Positions 1 to 5,686 of a stretch of 23,973 bases of DNA are shown piece by piece (position 1 is the stretch's first letter; each line of letters opens with the position of its first letter). A model generated the notes under the pieces. The model saw nothing but the letters and a program-made list of their open reading frames with translations. It did no database searches and was not told the origin of the DNA. The stretch is from assembly GCA_964622915.1 (NCBI GenBank), contig CAZUSC010000038.1, positions 1 through 23,973 of the forward strand, in the 5' to 3' direction. The DNA comes from CAZUSC01 sp964622915 (GTDB lineage: Bacteria; Patescibacteriota; Andersenbacteria; UBA10190). A program made the position numbers and the translations under genes.

Positions 1-72
1 GCTCTGTCGGTTATTGAACAAAATATGGCTCGCCTGAAAGTGAGCGAACTCCGCCGCCGTAAACATCGCTAA
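1..72 (+). CDS. 3' end of an unidentified gene
   Basis: An open frame runs from the first base of the window to a TAA stop at 70-72 and gives 23 residues ending in a strongly basic tail (LRRRKHR). The part visible is too short to identify. The basic C-terminus would suit a nucleic-acid or ribosome-associated protein, but that is a guess. No downstream gene follows on this strand until 933. The gene starts outside the window. Confidence 0.45.
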   Translation, partial: ALSVIEQNMARLKVSELRRRKHR

Positions 73-164
73 GCTCTCAGTAATTATTTCTCGACCTATT
101 TCAGACATTGCGTCATTATCCTATCAGTAAGGTATCCCGCCCGCGGCTACGGTCTCGAAATAAC

Positions 165-257
165 AACTGGTCGCCAATGTAATTAAATAAAAAAAATACC
201 GCTGGTCGCGCAATATGGTTGAGTGTTGACTTTACATTGGCTAACCGGCGGTAATTT
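165..257. repeat. Interleaved inverted repeats in the first intergenic region
   Basis: The 198-base gap between the first gene fragment and the convergent gene at 271 contains two perfect or near-perfect inverted repeats that cross each other. CCAATGTAA at 174-182 pairs with TTACATTGG at 232-240. TACCGCTGGT at 197-206 pairs with ACCGGCGGTA at 244-253, with one G-T pair. An eight-base direct repeat CTGGTCGC occurs at 167-174 and 202-209. The two stems can form only as a pseudoknot or as alternatives. No protein gene is seen here. It may be a structured RNA, a terminator region or a remnant of a small palindromic element. Confidence 0.5.
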
Positions 258-258
258 A

Positions 259-281
259 GAGCACAGTTTCTCATTGTGCTC
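259..281 (-). terminator. Hairpin overlapping the stop codon of the 271-789 gene
   Basis: GAGCACA at 259-265 and TGTGCTC at 275-281 form a perfect seven-base stem with a nine-base loop that contains the TGA stop of the minus-strand gene. On the minus strand the bases after the stem are AT-rich (TAAATTA) but do not form a proper T run, so termination is plausible rather than certain. Confidence 0.35.
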
Positions 282-789
282 CTTGTTTGTTAAGTGACGC
301 TTTGAGATGAGAAGCAAGATTCTGGATTGCCTGGGTCAGAAGAATCGCCTTATTTGGTGATTTATCTGCTGCTTTTTTCACAGCCGCAAGGGCATCGTGA
401 AAGCTCAAGGCATCGATTGGAATCTTAGTTTGGTTTGTTGCGCAGAAAGTTCTCCAATCATCGATCGTCTCTGCCGGAGGAGAGCTTAATAATTGCTCAA
501 GTTTTTGTTTATCCTGAACAATGTAGATCATTGGTTTCCAGGCTCGCCTACGATGTGGTTCGGCTAGTTTTTTCCAAGTGGGATATACATCGGCTCGCTC
601 CTTGCTTATAACACCCAGCTTCTGAAGACCTTTCATGATGATGTCTTCGGAACCTGTTCCAGATGACAAGTACGATTCGCCACGCCAGTTGCAGCATGCA
701 AGCACGCCGTCTTTTTCTTGGCTCTTGTTCAGGATATCAGTGCAAAATTCTGCCAACACGTGCGGAAAGTATCGCCTTTTCTCGTTCAC
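271..789 (-). CDS. Hypothetical protein, 172 aa, GTG start
   Basis: I do not recognise this protein. It is soluble, with no signal peptide or membrane segment, and has two adjacent cysteines near residues 32-33 and a lysine/alanine-rich helical C-terminal third (about 120-165). The start is GTG at 789. It is supported by a GAGG ribosome binding site eight bases upstream and by a well-formed promoter at 869-841 on the same strand. The predicted transcript has a leader of about 44 bases carrying an imperfect inverted repeat at 811-829. The stop TGA lies inside a hairpin. It stands alone between a gene fragment and the membrane protein genes, so context gives no clue to function. Reality of the gene is well supported by its control signals; function is unknown. 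Confidence 0.7.
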   Translation of the reverse strand: MNEKRRYFPHVLAEFCTDILNKSQEKDGVLACCNWRGESYLSSGTGSEDIIMKGLQKLGVISKERADVYPTWKKLAEPHRRRAWKPMIYIVQDKQKLEQLLSSPPAETIDDWRTFCATNQTKIPIDALSFHDALAAVKKAADKSPNKAILLTQAIQNLASHLKASLNKQGAQ

Positions 790-810
790 GGCTATTACCT
801 CGATTTCTTT

Positions 811-829
811 TTAAGAGTTCACTCCTTAA
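811..829 (-). promoter_or_regulatory. Imperfect inverted repeat in the leader of the 271-789 gene
   Basis: TTAAGAGT (811-818) faces ACTCCTTAA (821-829), matching as an inverted repeat except for one bulged base. It lies between the predicted transcription start (about 834) and the ribosome binding site, a usual place for an operator or a leader hairpin. No regulator is assigned. Confidence 0.3.
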
Positions 830-840
830 ACGAACGATAT

Positions 841-869
841 AATATATCATATATATACCTACTTGGCAA
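841..869 (-). promoter_or_regulatory. Sigma70-type promoter for the 271-789 gene
   Basis: On the minus strand TTGCCA (869-864) and TATATT (846-841) are separated by exactly 17 bases. Both boxes match the consensus at five of six positions or nearly so. The downstream gene on this strand starts at 789. Confidence 0.6.
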
Positions 870-932
870 GCATAAGCTCAATAGGAGATTTATAGAAACG
901 TACAATTTATCTTTCTGAGTAAGTGGCCTAAG

Positions 933-1352
933 ATGCAAGGCATGCATCCGCAAATATTTCAAATTTTCATAGTTGGATTTCTACTCAATTTGATATGGGA
1001 ATTTGCTCACTGCCAGCTGTACGAAACTTGCCGGCGGCAGACGTGGGCGCAAAATGCGCCGCTTCTGCTAAAAATGTCGTTAAAGGATGGGCTTTTTGTT
1101 GTCTTATTTTATTCACTAACTGCTTTGATATTTAGGCAAGCAGATATTCTATCGAACAACTACACCATTGCTTTCCTTTTGATCCTAGCGCTGGGCTTTG
1201 CTTTCATTGATGAAAAAATATCCGTCCGCCTCAAACGCTGGGAATATGCTATTGTTATGCCGACTATATTTGGGGTCGGCATCACGCCGCTTCTGGAAAT
1301 TGCTCTGACGGGTCTTCTGGCGATAGGAATAATCTTTCGCTTTCTAAATTAG
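933..1352 (+). CDS. Small integral membrane protein, 139 aa
   Basis: The protein has about four hydrophobic segments, at roughly residues 6-22, 47-65, 76-94 and 108-135, and so is an inner-membrane protein. The first segment contains N-L-I-W-E-F-A-H-C, followed by a second cysteine in a Y-E-T-C-R-R stretch at the membrane edge; the His and two Cys could bind metal or form a redox pair. I have a sense of having seen this N-terminal motif in conserved hypothetical proteins of candidate-phyla bacteria but cannot name a family. Starts at 933 and 942 are both ATG and neither has a convincing ribosome binding site; 933 is the longer choice. It is not obviously in an operon with its neighbours. Confidence 0.7.
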   Translation: MQGMHPQIFQIFIVGFLLNLIWEFAHCQLYETCRRQTWAQNAPLLLKMSLKDGLFVVLFYSLTALIFRQADILSNNYTIAFLLILALGFAFIDEKISVRLKRWEYAIVMPTIFGVGITPLLEIALTGLLAIGIIFRFLN

Positions 1353-1398
1353 ATTTGAATGCCGGCAAATTGCTGACCGACAAATAAGTACATCCATT

Positions 1399-1430
1399 TT
1401 TACTACCATATATTGATATATGGTAGTAAA
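1399..1430. repeat. Perfect 14-bp inverted repeat with a 4-base loop
   Basis: TTTACTACCATATA (1399-1412) and its exact reverse complement (1417-1430) flank the loop TTGA. It lies in the 205-base gap between two membrane-protein genes, 46 bases after the stop of the first. The stem is AT-rich with no T run after it, so it is a weak candidate for an intrinsic terminator; a dimeric-repressor operator is the other reading. The rest of the gap holds only the promoter at 1524-1551. Confidence 0.6.
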
Positions 1431-1523
1431 TAGAGCGGTAACGTTATTTTACAAGTTTGATTTATTTTGACCCGCCCTATTGAAATGATCCGGGAAAATA
1501 TATGGATTTCAAAAAAAGCCAAA

Positions 1524-1551
1524 TTGCAAAATAGAGGCTGGTATTTACAAT
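1524..1551 (+). promoter_or_regulatory. Promoter giving a leaderless transcript for the DoxX-like gene
   Basis: TTGCAA (1524-1529) and TACAAT (1546-1551) are separated by 16 bases. The -10 ends seven bases before the ATG at 1558, so transcription would begin at or next to the start codon. This agrees with the absence of a ribosome binding site. Confidence 0.5.
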
Positions 1552-1557
1552 AAACGC

Positions 1558-2019
1558 ATGACCGCTCATTTGCCTCAGCCGATCGTGGATTTTTGCCGCC
1601 GGCTGGCGATTCCTGCCGCCCGCTTTAGCCTTTTCTTAATTTATTTCTGGTTCGGCATCTTAAAGCTCTTTGATGCCAGCCCGGCTAATCCACTGGTATC
1701 GCAGCTTTTGGAGCGCACAATGCCCTTTATTACCTTTGATCAATTTATTATCTTCTTTGGCTGGTTTGAGATGTTGATCGGCGTGCTCTTTCTTTTCCGG
1801 CGGCTTGATAAACTTTCGGCCACTTTATTTGTGATACACATGATTACGACGGTGATGCCGTTGGTCCTTCTTCCAGCAATGGCCTGGCAAGCACCTTTTG
1901 TGCCGTCGCTGGCCGGACAATACATGATTAAGAATCTTGCCTTAATCGCTTTGGTAATCAGCATCATCGCCAGCCACAATTATTCGTCGTCTTCTGGCAA
2001 ACTGGTATTTAAGCAGTAG
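1558..2019 (+). CDS. DoxX/DUF417-like membrane protein, 153 aa
   Basis: A four-helix inner-membrane protein with segments near residues 19-37, 58-80, 87-107 and 121-140. The first helix contains F-L-I-Y-F-W-F-G-I-L-K-L-F, which resembles the first helix of the DoxX and DUF417 (YkgB) families; length also fits. Members of this superfamily have been linked to quinone-dependent electron transfer and to thiol and oxidative stress complexes in other bacteria, but no such role can be read from this sequence. The start ATG at 1558 has no ribosome binding site and lies seven bases after a -10 box, so leaderless translation is likely. It converges on the ZnuA-like gene with seven bases between the stops. 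Confidence 0.65.
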   Translation: MTAHLPQPIVDFCRRLAIPAARFSLFLIYFWFGILKLFDASPANPLVSQLLERTMPFITFDQFIIFFGWFEMLIGVLFLFRRLDKLSATLFVIHMITTVMPLVLLPAMAWQAPFVPSLAGQYMIKNLALIALVISIIASHNYSSSSGKLVFKQ

Positions 2020-2026
2020 TGACGAG

Positions 2027-3001
2027 TTAAAGCGGGTCAGTCAGCGCCCTCATATTGAAGCGCATCAAATTGATATAGCTGTCGCGAGATTCCACGCCGC
2101 CCACTGGATCCAAAACTTTAATAGTTAAGCCAAAGTCTTCTGTTAAGAACTTGGTGGCGGCAGTTTTTTGTTTTTGCGGCTCCGTATAAAAAACCTTTAT
2201 ATTGTCGGCTTGAATCACTTGCTGCAGGCGCTGAATATCTGCCACTGACGGCTCCTTTCCTTCTCTTGGCTCATAGGTGCCCGCCAGCTCAAAGCCATAT
2301 TGTTCCGCCAAGTAAGACCAGGCGTTGTGCATGGCAATGAAGTTTTTTTGCGGAGCAGTTACGGCAACCTTTTGTAAATCTTTTTCCAAGTTTTCTAACC
2401 GCACACGGTAGTTGGTGAGGTTTGTTTGGTAGTCCGCCGCATGTTGCGGGTCGATAGTCTGCAACTGCGCGGCGATGTTTTCGGCAATCTTGGTGGCATT
2501 AGGCACGGTCAGCCAGTAATGCGGGTCAGGCCCTGAATCGCTGTCTTGTGCGTCCTCTTTGGCTCTAGTGTTCTCATTAGCATTAGCGTTGAATTGACGA
2601 ATTGCAATGTTTTTATCTACTGTCACTAATTTGGCGGCCGGAAGAATATTAATAATTTTAGCTGCCAAGCTGTCATCCAGGCCGTGGCCAACTTGAAAAA
2701 TAGCTCGCGCCTGCTGCAAGCTGCTTAACTGTTGAGGAGTTAGAGCGCCGGAATGCTCGGTTGAGCCGGGGGGAATGATGAGCGCTACATCAATATATTC
2801 ACCGCCAATATTCCGTGCGATATCCGCCAGTGGAAAGATAGTGGCAGCGACTCTAATTTTCCCGGAGTTGTCGTCAGTAGTATCGGTCAAATTGCCACGT
2901 TTTAGTAAAAGACCGCCGACGGCGGCAATAATCAAAACCGCTATGATGAGAAAGGGAAAATATCTGTAAGACATCTTGAGGAAGATTGGTTTGTCTATCA
3001 T
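2027..3001 (-). CDS. Metal ABC transporter substrate-binding protein (ZnuA/TroA family)
   Basis: An extracytoplasmic receptor of cluster A-I (family 9), which captures Zn2+ or Mn2+ and hands it to an ABC permease. One N-terminal membrane helix (about 11-33) anchors it; there is no lipobox cysteine. The expected ligands are present: His in P-G-S-T-E-H-S-G, His in D-P-H-Y-W-L, His in A-M-H-N-A-W-S-Y-L, and the acidic residue in L-D-P-V-G-G. Between the first two lies a short Asp/Asn/Glu-rich loop (about 143-160) in place of the His-rich loop seen in many ZnuA proteins. No permease or ATPase gene lies beside it, so it is an orphan here. ATG at 3001 is used; ATG at 2974 would give a shorter cytoplasmic stub and is equally possible. 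Metal specificity cannot be told. Confidence 0.88.
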   Translation of the reverse strand: MIDKPIFLKMSYRYFPFLIIAVLIIAAVGGLLLKRGNLTDTTDDNSGKIRVAATIFPLADIARNIGGEYIDVALIIPPGSTEHSGALTPQQLSSLQQARAIFQVGHGLDDSLAAKIINILPAAKLVTVDKNIAIRQFNANANENTRAKEDAQDSDSGPDPHYWLTVPNATKIAENIAAQLQTIDPQHAADYQTNLTNYRVRLENLEKDLQKVAVTAPQKNFIAMHNAWSYLAEQYGFELAGTYEPREGKEPSVADIQRLQQVIQADNIKVFYTEPQKQKTAATKFLTEDFGLTIKVLDPVGGVESRDSYINLMRFNMRALTDPL

Positions 3002-3016
3002 TTTTACAACGAACTC

Positions 3017-3040
3017 GCGCCCGCGGCAAGCCGCGGGCGC
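3017..3040. repeat. GC-rich palindrome upstream of the ZnuA-like gene
   Basis: GCGCCCGCGGC (3017-3027) is followed by AA and then its exact reverse complement (3030-3040), an 11-bp stem with a two-base loop. It sits between the ZnuA-like start and the divergent promoter at 3070. A ten-base piece of the same arm (CGCCCGCGGC) also occurs near 138-147. It resembles REP-like palindromes scattered through candidate-phyla genomes, and as RNA it would form a strong hairpin in the ZnuA-like leader. Confidence 0.6.
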
Positions 3041-3069
3041 TTACAGTAATAACTTTTCTGATGTAGATA

Positions 3070-3109
3070 TGTAAAGTTAACTTGACATCACCTTTCACAT
3101 ATATATGCT
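3070..3109 (+). promoter_or_regulatory. Operator-promoter, site 1 of the TGTAAA-N5-CTTGACA set
   Basis: TGTAAAGTTAACTTGACA at 3070-3087 is one base away from a perfect 18-bp palindrome; the single departure makes the -35 box TTGACA (3082-3087). The -10 TATGCT (3104-3109) follows after 16 bases. Two more copies with identical geometry occur at 4342 and 4958. On the minus strand the left half supplies TTTACA followed after 18 bases by TATTAC, a weaker possible promoter for the ZnuA-like gene, so this site could serve both directions. Confidence 0.65.
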
Positions 3110-3120
3110 GGGAGCTGTGA

Positions 3121-3132
3121 AAGGGGGTGATC
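3121..3132 (+). promoter_or_regulatory. Very strong ribosome binding site
   Basis: AAGGGGGTGATC matches AAGGAGGTGATC, the complement of the usual 16S rRNA 3' end, at 11 of 12 bases, and ends four bases before the ATG at 3137. It is by far the strongest such site in the window and predicts high translation of the secreted 132-residue protein. Confidence 0.7.
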
Positions 3133-3136
3133 AAAT

Positions 3137-3535
3137 ATGAAAAAATTTCTCGCAATGGTGCCTATCGCAATAGGACTATTAGCAATTTCACTGCCAGTGT
3201 TTGCCGCTCGGCCCGGTTTTGTCTTCCCGTCCGGCTGCTGCTTCTACGAGGGAGCAGTGGTACGAACGGTAGTGCCACCAGCTGCAGCGCCGAAGGAGGG
3301 CCGTGATAATTTCTACGGGATTAGCGGTGGGGCGGCAGGCCAGAAAGGTGTGGTCGCGGTTGCACCCGGTGATACCGATTATCATGGCGGCAAGTGGAAA
3401 TTCTTTAGCGTGACGTGGGATGTAACGCCGTATCTGCTGACTTCTGAAGAGGCAGTGCTGGCGGCTCAAGCGGCTGGTGACGTAACCATAACCCGCGTGC
3501 CGGAGAATGATTTTAAGTGCCCGATCCAGCCTTAA
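3137..3535 (+). CDS. Small secreted conserved hypothetical protein, 132 aa
   Basis: A clear signal peptide (residues 1 to about 24, ending V-F-A-A) is followed by a mature domain of about 108 residues with two adjacent cysteines (Cys34, Cys35) near its N-terminus and one near its C-terminus (K-C-P-I-Q-P), suggesting a disulfide. It has a conserved-looking core: R-T-V-V-P-P, D-N-F-Y, D-Y-H-G-G-K-W, T-W-D-V-T-P-Y-L-L-T-S and the ending D-F-K-C-P-I-Q-P. I recall similar proteins annotated only as hypothetical in other environmental bacteria. It has the strongest ribosome binding site of the window and its own promoter with operator site 1, shared with the XRE gene and the redox operon, so I infer it is a highly made, regulated exported protein linked to the same stress. 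Function unknown. Confidence 0.8.
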   Translation: MKKFLAMVPIAIGLLAISLPVFAARPGFVFPSGCCFYEGAVVRTVVPPAAAPKEGRDNFYGISGGAAGQKGVVAVAPGDTDYHGGKWKFFSVTWDVTPYLLTSEEAVLAAQAAGDVTITRVPENDFKCPIQP

Positions 3536-3561
3536 GACGGTGGTAGCTTAAAACAAGGACA

Positions 3562-3583
3562 TTCGAGCCCGAAGGGCAGCGAA
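3562..3583 (+). terminator. Hairpin after the secreted-protein gene
   Basis: TTCG-A-GCCC-GAA-GGGC-AG-CGAA forms two four-base stems around a small internal loop with a three-base terminal loop, 26 bases after the stop. It is followed by AAAAAATTT rather than a clean T run, so it is only a possible terminator. Confidence 0.35.
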
Positions 3584-3592
3584 AAAATTTCT

Positions 3593-3661
3593 AAGGTGCG
3601 TTCGTCAAGAGTCGAATCCTCTAGCAATGTAGGATAATCATTCTTGCCCTGAACGCACTTT
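3593..3661. repeat. Long-range inverted repeat between convergent genes
   Basis: AAGGTGCGTTC (3593-3603) and GAACGCACTTT (3651-3661) are reverse complements apart from one G-T pair, with 47 bases between. The position between the ends of convergent genes (3535 and 3694) suits a shared transcription end or a structured RNA tail. The rest of this 158-base gap shows nothing else. Confidence 0.4.
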
Positions 3662-3693
3662 GGTGATTTACAGAGGCTTTGGTATACCAGCGA

Positions 3694-4314
3694 TCAATTA
3701 TGGCTGGTCAGCAAGAGATCCTTCAAGAATTTCTGATAAATGTTTTCATCAAGCTCCGGTCGTTTGGCCACCACGTAATAGACTGTCTCCGGGTCAGCTG
3801 AAATGCGGATATCAGTAACTATGTGATGCCCATTGCGCCAAGCCGGCTGATTAGGAAAGTTAGGAGCGGTCGGTTTCTTGATAATGTCATAGCGCACTGC
3901 CGGCCGGCCGTTGATAGTCGTAGGCGTTCGCTGCAGAATATCCACTGTCGGAAGAGTGAGAAATGTGTTGGCGCGAAAGTACCTAATAAAGATTTGCGAT
4001 TTTTCTAGGTTCGTGGCGTCTGGACTGTTAGGGCTGAAAAAACTAATGGCCGCGATGGATGGTATTGCTTCTGCTTGCCAGGAGGCAGGTATTATGGCTT
4101 CGAAGTTATAGATAGCCTCCACGCCTGGAATATCGGCGGATCTGATTTTTTTGGTTGATTCAGGGAAATCCATTGTTGGTGATAGCAAGACCCCGCTGGT
4201 TGGAAGGCTTGAGTCAAGAGTGACTAGATCACGACTATTGAGTCTCCAAAATAGGCTCGCCAGTACGGCAACTAAAAGGATAGAAATGACGAATACCGGG
4301 TATCTTAACTTCAT
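3694..4314 (-). CDS. Membrane-anchored conserved hypothetical protein, 206 aa
   Basis: One N-terminal membrane helix (about residues 6-24) anchors an extracytoplasmic domain of about 180 residues. The fold looks like a mixed alpha/beta domain with I-P-A-S-W-Q-A-E, S-Q-I-F-I-R-Y-F-R-A-N-T-F-L-T-L and T-I-N-G-R-P-A-V-R-Y-D-I motifs. I recall closely similar proteins in Parcubacteria-type genomes, always as hypothetical, with a shape that recalls PsbP/PsbQ-like lipoprotein domains; that comparison is only an impression. No cysteine is present. It diverges from the XRE gene at 4393, with operator site 2 in the 78-base gap, but no matching promoter faces it, so joint regulation is not shown. No ribosome binding site is evident. 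Confidence 0.75.
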   Translation of the reverse strand: MKLRYPVFVISILLVAVLASLFWRLNSRDLVTLDSSLPTSGVLLSPTMDFPESTKKIRSADIPGVEAIYNFEAIIPASWQAEAIPSIAAISFFSPNSPDATNLEKSQIFIRYFRANTFLTLPTVDILQRTPTTINGRPAVRYDIIKKPTAPNFPNQPAWRNGHHIVTDIRISADPETVYYVVAKRPELDENIYQKFLKDLLLTSHN

Positions 4315-4341
4315 GGTATCAGCTTAGCACTAATTGCCTCA

Positions 4342-4381
4342 TGTAAAACCGACTTGACATTAATCTAAATATATCTATCAT
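4342..4381 (+). promoter_or_regulatory. Operator-promoter, site 2, at the XRE gene
   Basis: TGTAAAACCGACTTGACA (4342-4359) contains the -35 TTGACA (4354-4359); the -10 TATCAT (4376-4381) follows after 16 bases, the same spacing as at sites 1 and 3. The ATG at 4393 would lie about five bases inside the transcript. Placement directly before the HTH gene suggests autoregulation. Confidence 0.65.
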
Positions 4382-4392
4382 GGGATGCTACT

Positions 4393-4605
4393 ATGGCTAA
4401 GCAAACAATCCATAATAAAGTTTACCAATCACGCCTAAAGGCTAACGTGACCCAGGAAGAGTTGGCGCGCGCAGTAGATGTTACGCGGCAAACCATTATT
4501 GCCATTGAAAAAGGCAATTATGTGCCCTCTGTTTTATTGGCACTCAAACTGGCCCGCTTTTTTAAGAAACCGGTTGAGAGTATTTTTAAGATTGATTATG
4601 AATAA
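4393..4605 (+). CDS. XRE/Cro-CI family transcriptional regulator, 70 aa
   Basis: A minimal one-domain DNA-binding protein of the small YozG-like group of Cro/CI regulators. The helix-turn-helix is at about residues 18-40 (V-T-Q-E-E-L-A-R-A-V-D-V-T-R-Q-T-I), followed by the characteristic I-E-K-G-N-Y-V-P-S and A-L-K-L-A-R-F-F-K-K-P-V-E-S-I-F. There is no ligand domain. Proteins of this type usually dimerise on short palindromes and repress their own promoter. Its promoter carries operator site 2, and the same sequence lies before the secreted-protein gene and the redox operon, so I infer that this protein controls all three. It overlaps the next gene by eight bases (ATGAATAA), a translational coupling seen for many HTH plus membrane-protein pairs. 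Confidence 0.9.
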   Translation: MAKQTIHNKVYQSRLKANVTQEELARAVDVTRQTIIAIEKGNYVPSVLLALKLARFFKKPVESIFKIDYE

Positions 4606-4957
4606 CATTACCCAAGAACTTATTATCGCGGCGGCCCTTATTGTACTGCTGACACTGATTGGATTTCCGGCCGTCTGGATGCCGCCAATGGCCATTATGA
4701 GTGTCTTAGTCGTGCTGGCCCTTGTATTTATTTTCTTCGCCAGTCTTGTTTGGCGCGAGCAAGCGCACGATGAACGCGAACAGCTGCATCGAATGCTAGC
4801 TGACCGCTTAGCCTTTTTGGTCGGCAGCGCGCTGCTGCTGGCGGCGATCACTATACAGACAATCCAGCACCGACTTGATGTCTGGGTGGTATTTGCCCTA
4901 GGGGCAATGGTTTTGGCAAAAATTACCGGGTTGCTCTACGGCCAATACAAAAAGTAA
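4598..4957 (+). CDS. Four-helix membrane protein paired with the XRE regulator (DUF2178-like)
   Basis: The 119-residue protein has four membrane helices at about 7-27, 30-52, 68-88 and 93-114. Between helices 2 and 3 lies a charged cytoplasmic-type loop with the pattern H-D-E-R-E-Q-L-H-R, which is typical of the DUF2178-like proteins that accompany small XRE regulators in many bacteria and archaea. A longer frame extends upstream, but the ATG at 4598 overlaps the regulator stop and is the natural coupled start. The loop His and acidic residues could bind metal. By analogy with other membrane protein/repressor pairs it may sense an envelope signal and sequester or release the regulator; this is inference. 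The stop at 4957 precedes operator site 3 by one base or overlaps it. Confidence 0.82.
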   Translation: MNNITQELIIAAALIVLLTLIGFPAVWMPPMAIMSVLVVLALVFIFFASLVWREQAHDEREQLHRMLADRLAFLVGSALLLAAITIQTIQHRLDVWVVFALGAMVLAKITGLLYGQYKK

Positions 4958-4997
4958 TGTAAAGCATACTTGACATAGGGTATATATCCTTTACCAT
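4958..4997 (+). promoter_or_regulatory. Operator-promoter, site 3, of the redox operon
   Basis: TGTAAAGCATACTTGACA (4958-4975) contains TTGACA (4970-4975), followed after 16 bases by TACCAT (4992-4997). The motif begins immediately after the stop codon of the membrane-protein gene. Geometry is identical to sites 1 and 2. Confidence 0.65.
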
Positions 4998-5000
4998 GAC

Positions 5001-5032
5001 CTTATGTTCTTAAAGAACAGTTAAACCATAAG
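5001..5032 (+). promoter_or_regulatory. Leader hairpin of the redox operon
   Basis: CTTATG (5001-5006) pairs with CATAAG (5027-5032), and inside it GTTCTT (5006-5011) pairs with AAGAAC (5013-5018). The two stems share base 5006 so they are alternatives or stack imperfectly. They occupy the start of the predicted leader between the promoter and the first gene. Confidence 0.3.
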
Positions 5033-5053
5033 TTCAACCTAAATATTTACTTT

Positions 5054-5677
5054 ATGACTACTCAATTTTCACAGCGAGGCATTGCTATGCCTATTGTTAT
5101 CTTGATTGTTGCCGCTGTTGTAATCGGAGGCGGGGCAATCCTTTATGCCATAACCAACAAGTCAGCTGACGATACTTCTACGCCAGCCGGTGATGTTATG
5201 GAGAAAAAGGATGAGGCGATGATTGAGAACGAAGAAGGGGACGCTATGGTAAAGAAGGAAGAAGATGCCATGGTGAAAAAAGATGACGCGATGCTAAAAT
5301 ATTCCGGCGCCGTATTGGCCGGAACGAACGCGCCTCTGCTTGACTTCACACAAGCAGATTATGAAGCAGCTCTAAAATCTGACAAGTTAGTAGTGCTGTA
5401 TTTCTACGCCAACTGGTGTCCGATCTGTAAAGAAGAAGTCGCAAATTCACTTTATCCCGCATTCAACGAGTTGACCACTGATAAAGTGGTTGGAATTCGC
5501 ATCAATTACAAAGACAGCGAAACCGACAGTGAAGAAAAAGCTCTCGCCGTTCAGTTCGGCATTCCCTATCAGCACACAAAAGTGTTGCTCAAGAATGGAA
5601 AGCAAATTCTGAAGGCACCCGATTCTTGGAACAAGATGCGCTATCTTGATGAGATAAATAAGGCAATCGCGCAATAA
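5054..5677 (+). CDS. Membrane-anchored thioredoxin-fold protein with Met/Lys/Glu-rich spacer
   Basis: An extracytoplasmic thiol-disulfide protein. A membrane helix (about 13-32) is followed by a low-complexity spacer (about 47-83) made of repeated D-A-M-V-K-K-[DE] units, then a thioredoxin domain (about 95-205) with the active site W-C-P-I-C (Cys122, Cys125). The thioredoxin cis-proline region is seen as Q-H-T-K-V rather than a clear T-P. It would exchange electrons with the CcdA-like protein encoded nine bases downstream and reduce surface proteins. ATG 5054 lacks a ribosome binding site; ATG 5087 has GAGG seven bases upstream and would remove eleven residues, leaving the helix at the very N-terminus, and may be the true start. 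The stretch Q-R-G-I-A-M-P-I-V-I-L looks faintly like a pilin leader but lacks Glu5. Confidence 0.88.
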   Translation: MTTQFSQRGIAMPIVILIVAAVVIGGGAILYAITNKSADDTSTPAGDVMEKKDEAMIENEEGDAMVKKEEDAMVKKDDAMLKYSGAVLAGTNAPLLDFTQADYEAALKSDKLVVLYFYANWCPICKEEVANSLYPAFNELTTDKVVGIRINYKDSETDSEEKALAVQFGIPYQHTKVLLKNGKQILKAPDSWNKMRYLDEINKAIAQ

Positions 5678-5686
5678 ACAAAGTCT

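Noticed and set aside
718..918. Plus-strand open frame of 66 codons across the promoter of the minus-strand gene
   Set aside because: It overlaps the start, ribosome binding site and promoter of the 271-789 gene, has no binding site of its own and shows no recognisable sequence.
3605..3635. tRNA-like T-arm (GTCGAATCC with an AGAG/CTCT stem)
   Set aside because: No acceptor, D or anticodon arm can be fitted around it; the surrounding inverted repeat explains the pairing better.
5054..5120. Thioredoxin-like protein as a prepilin (Q-R-G-I-A-M-P-I-V-I-L)
   Set aside because: There is no Glu5, the residue after Gly is not the usual Phe or Met, and the protein belongs to a redox operon.
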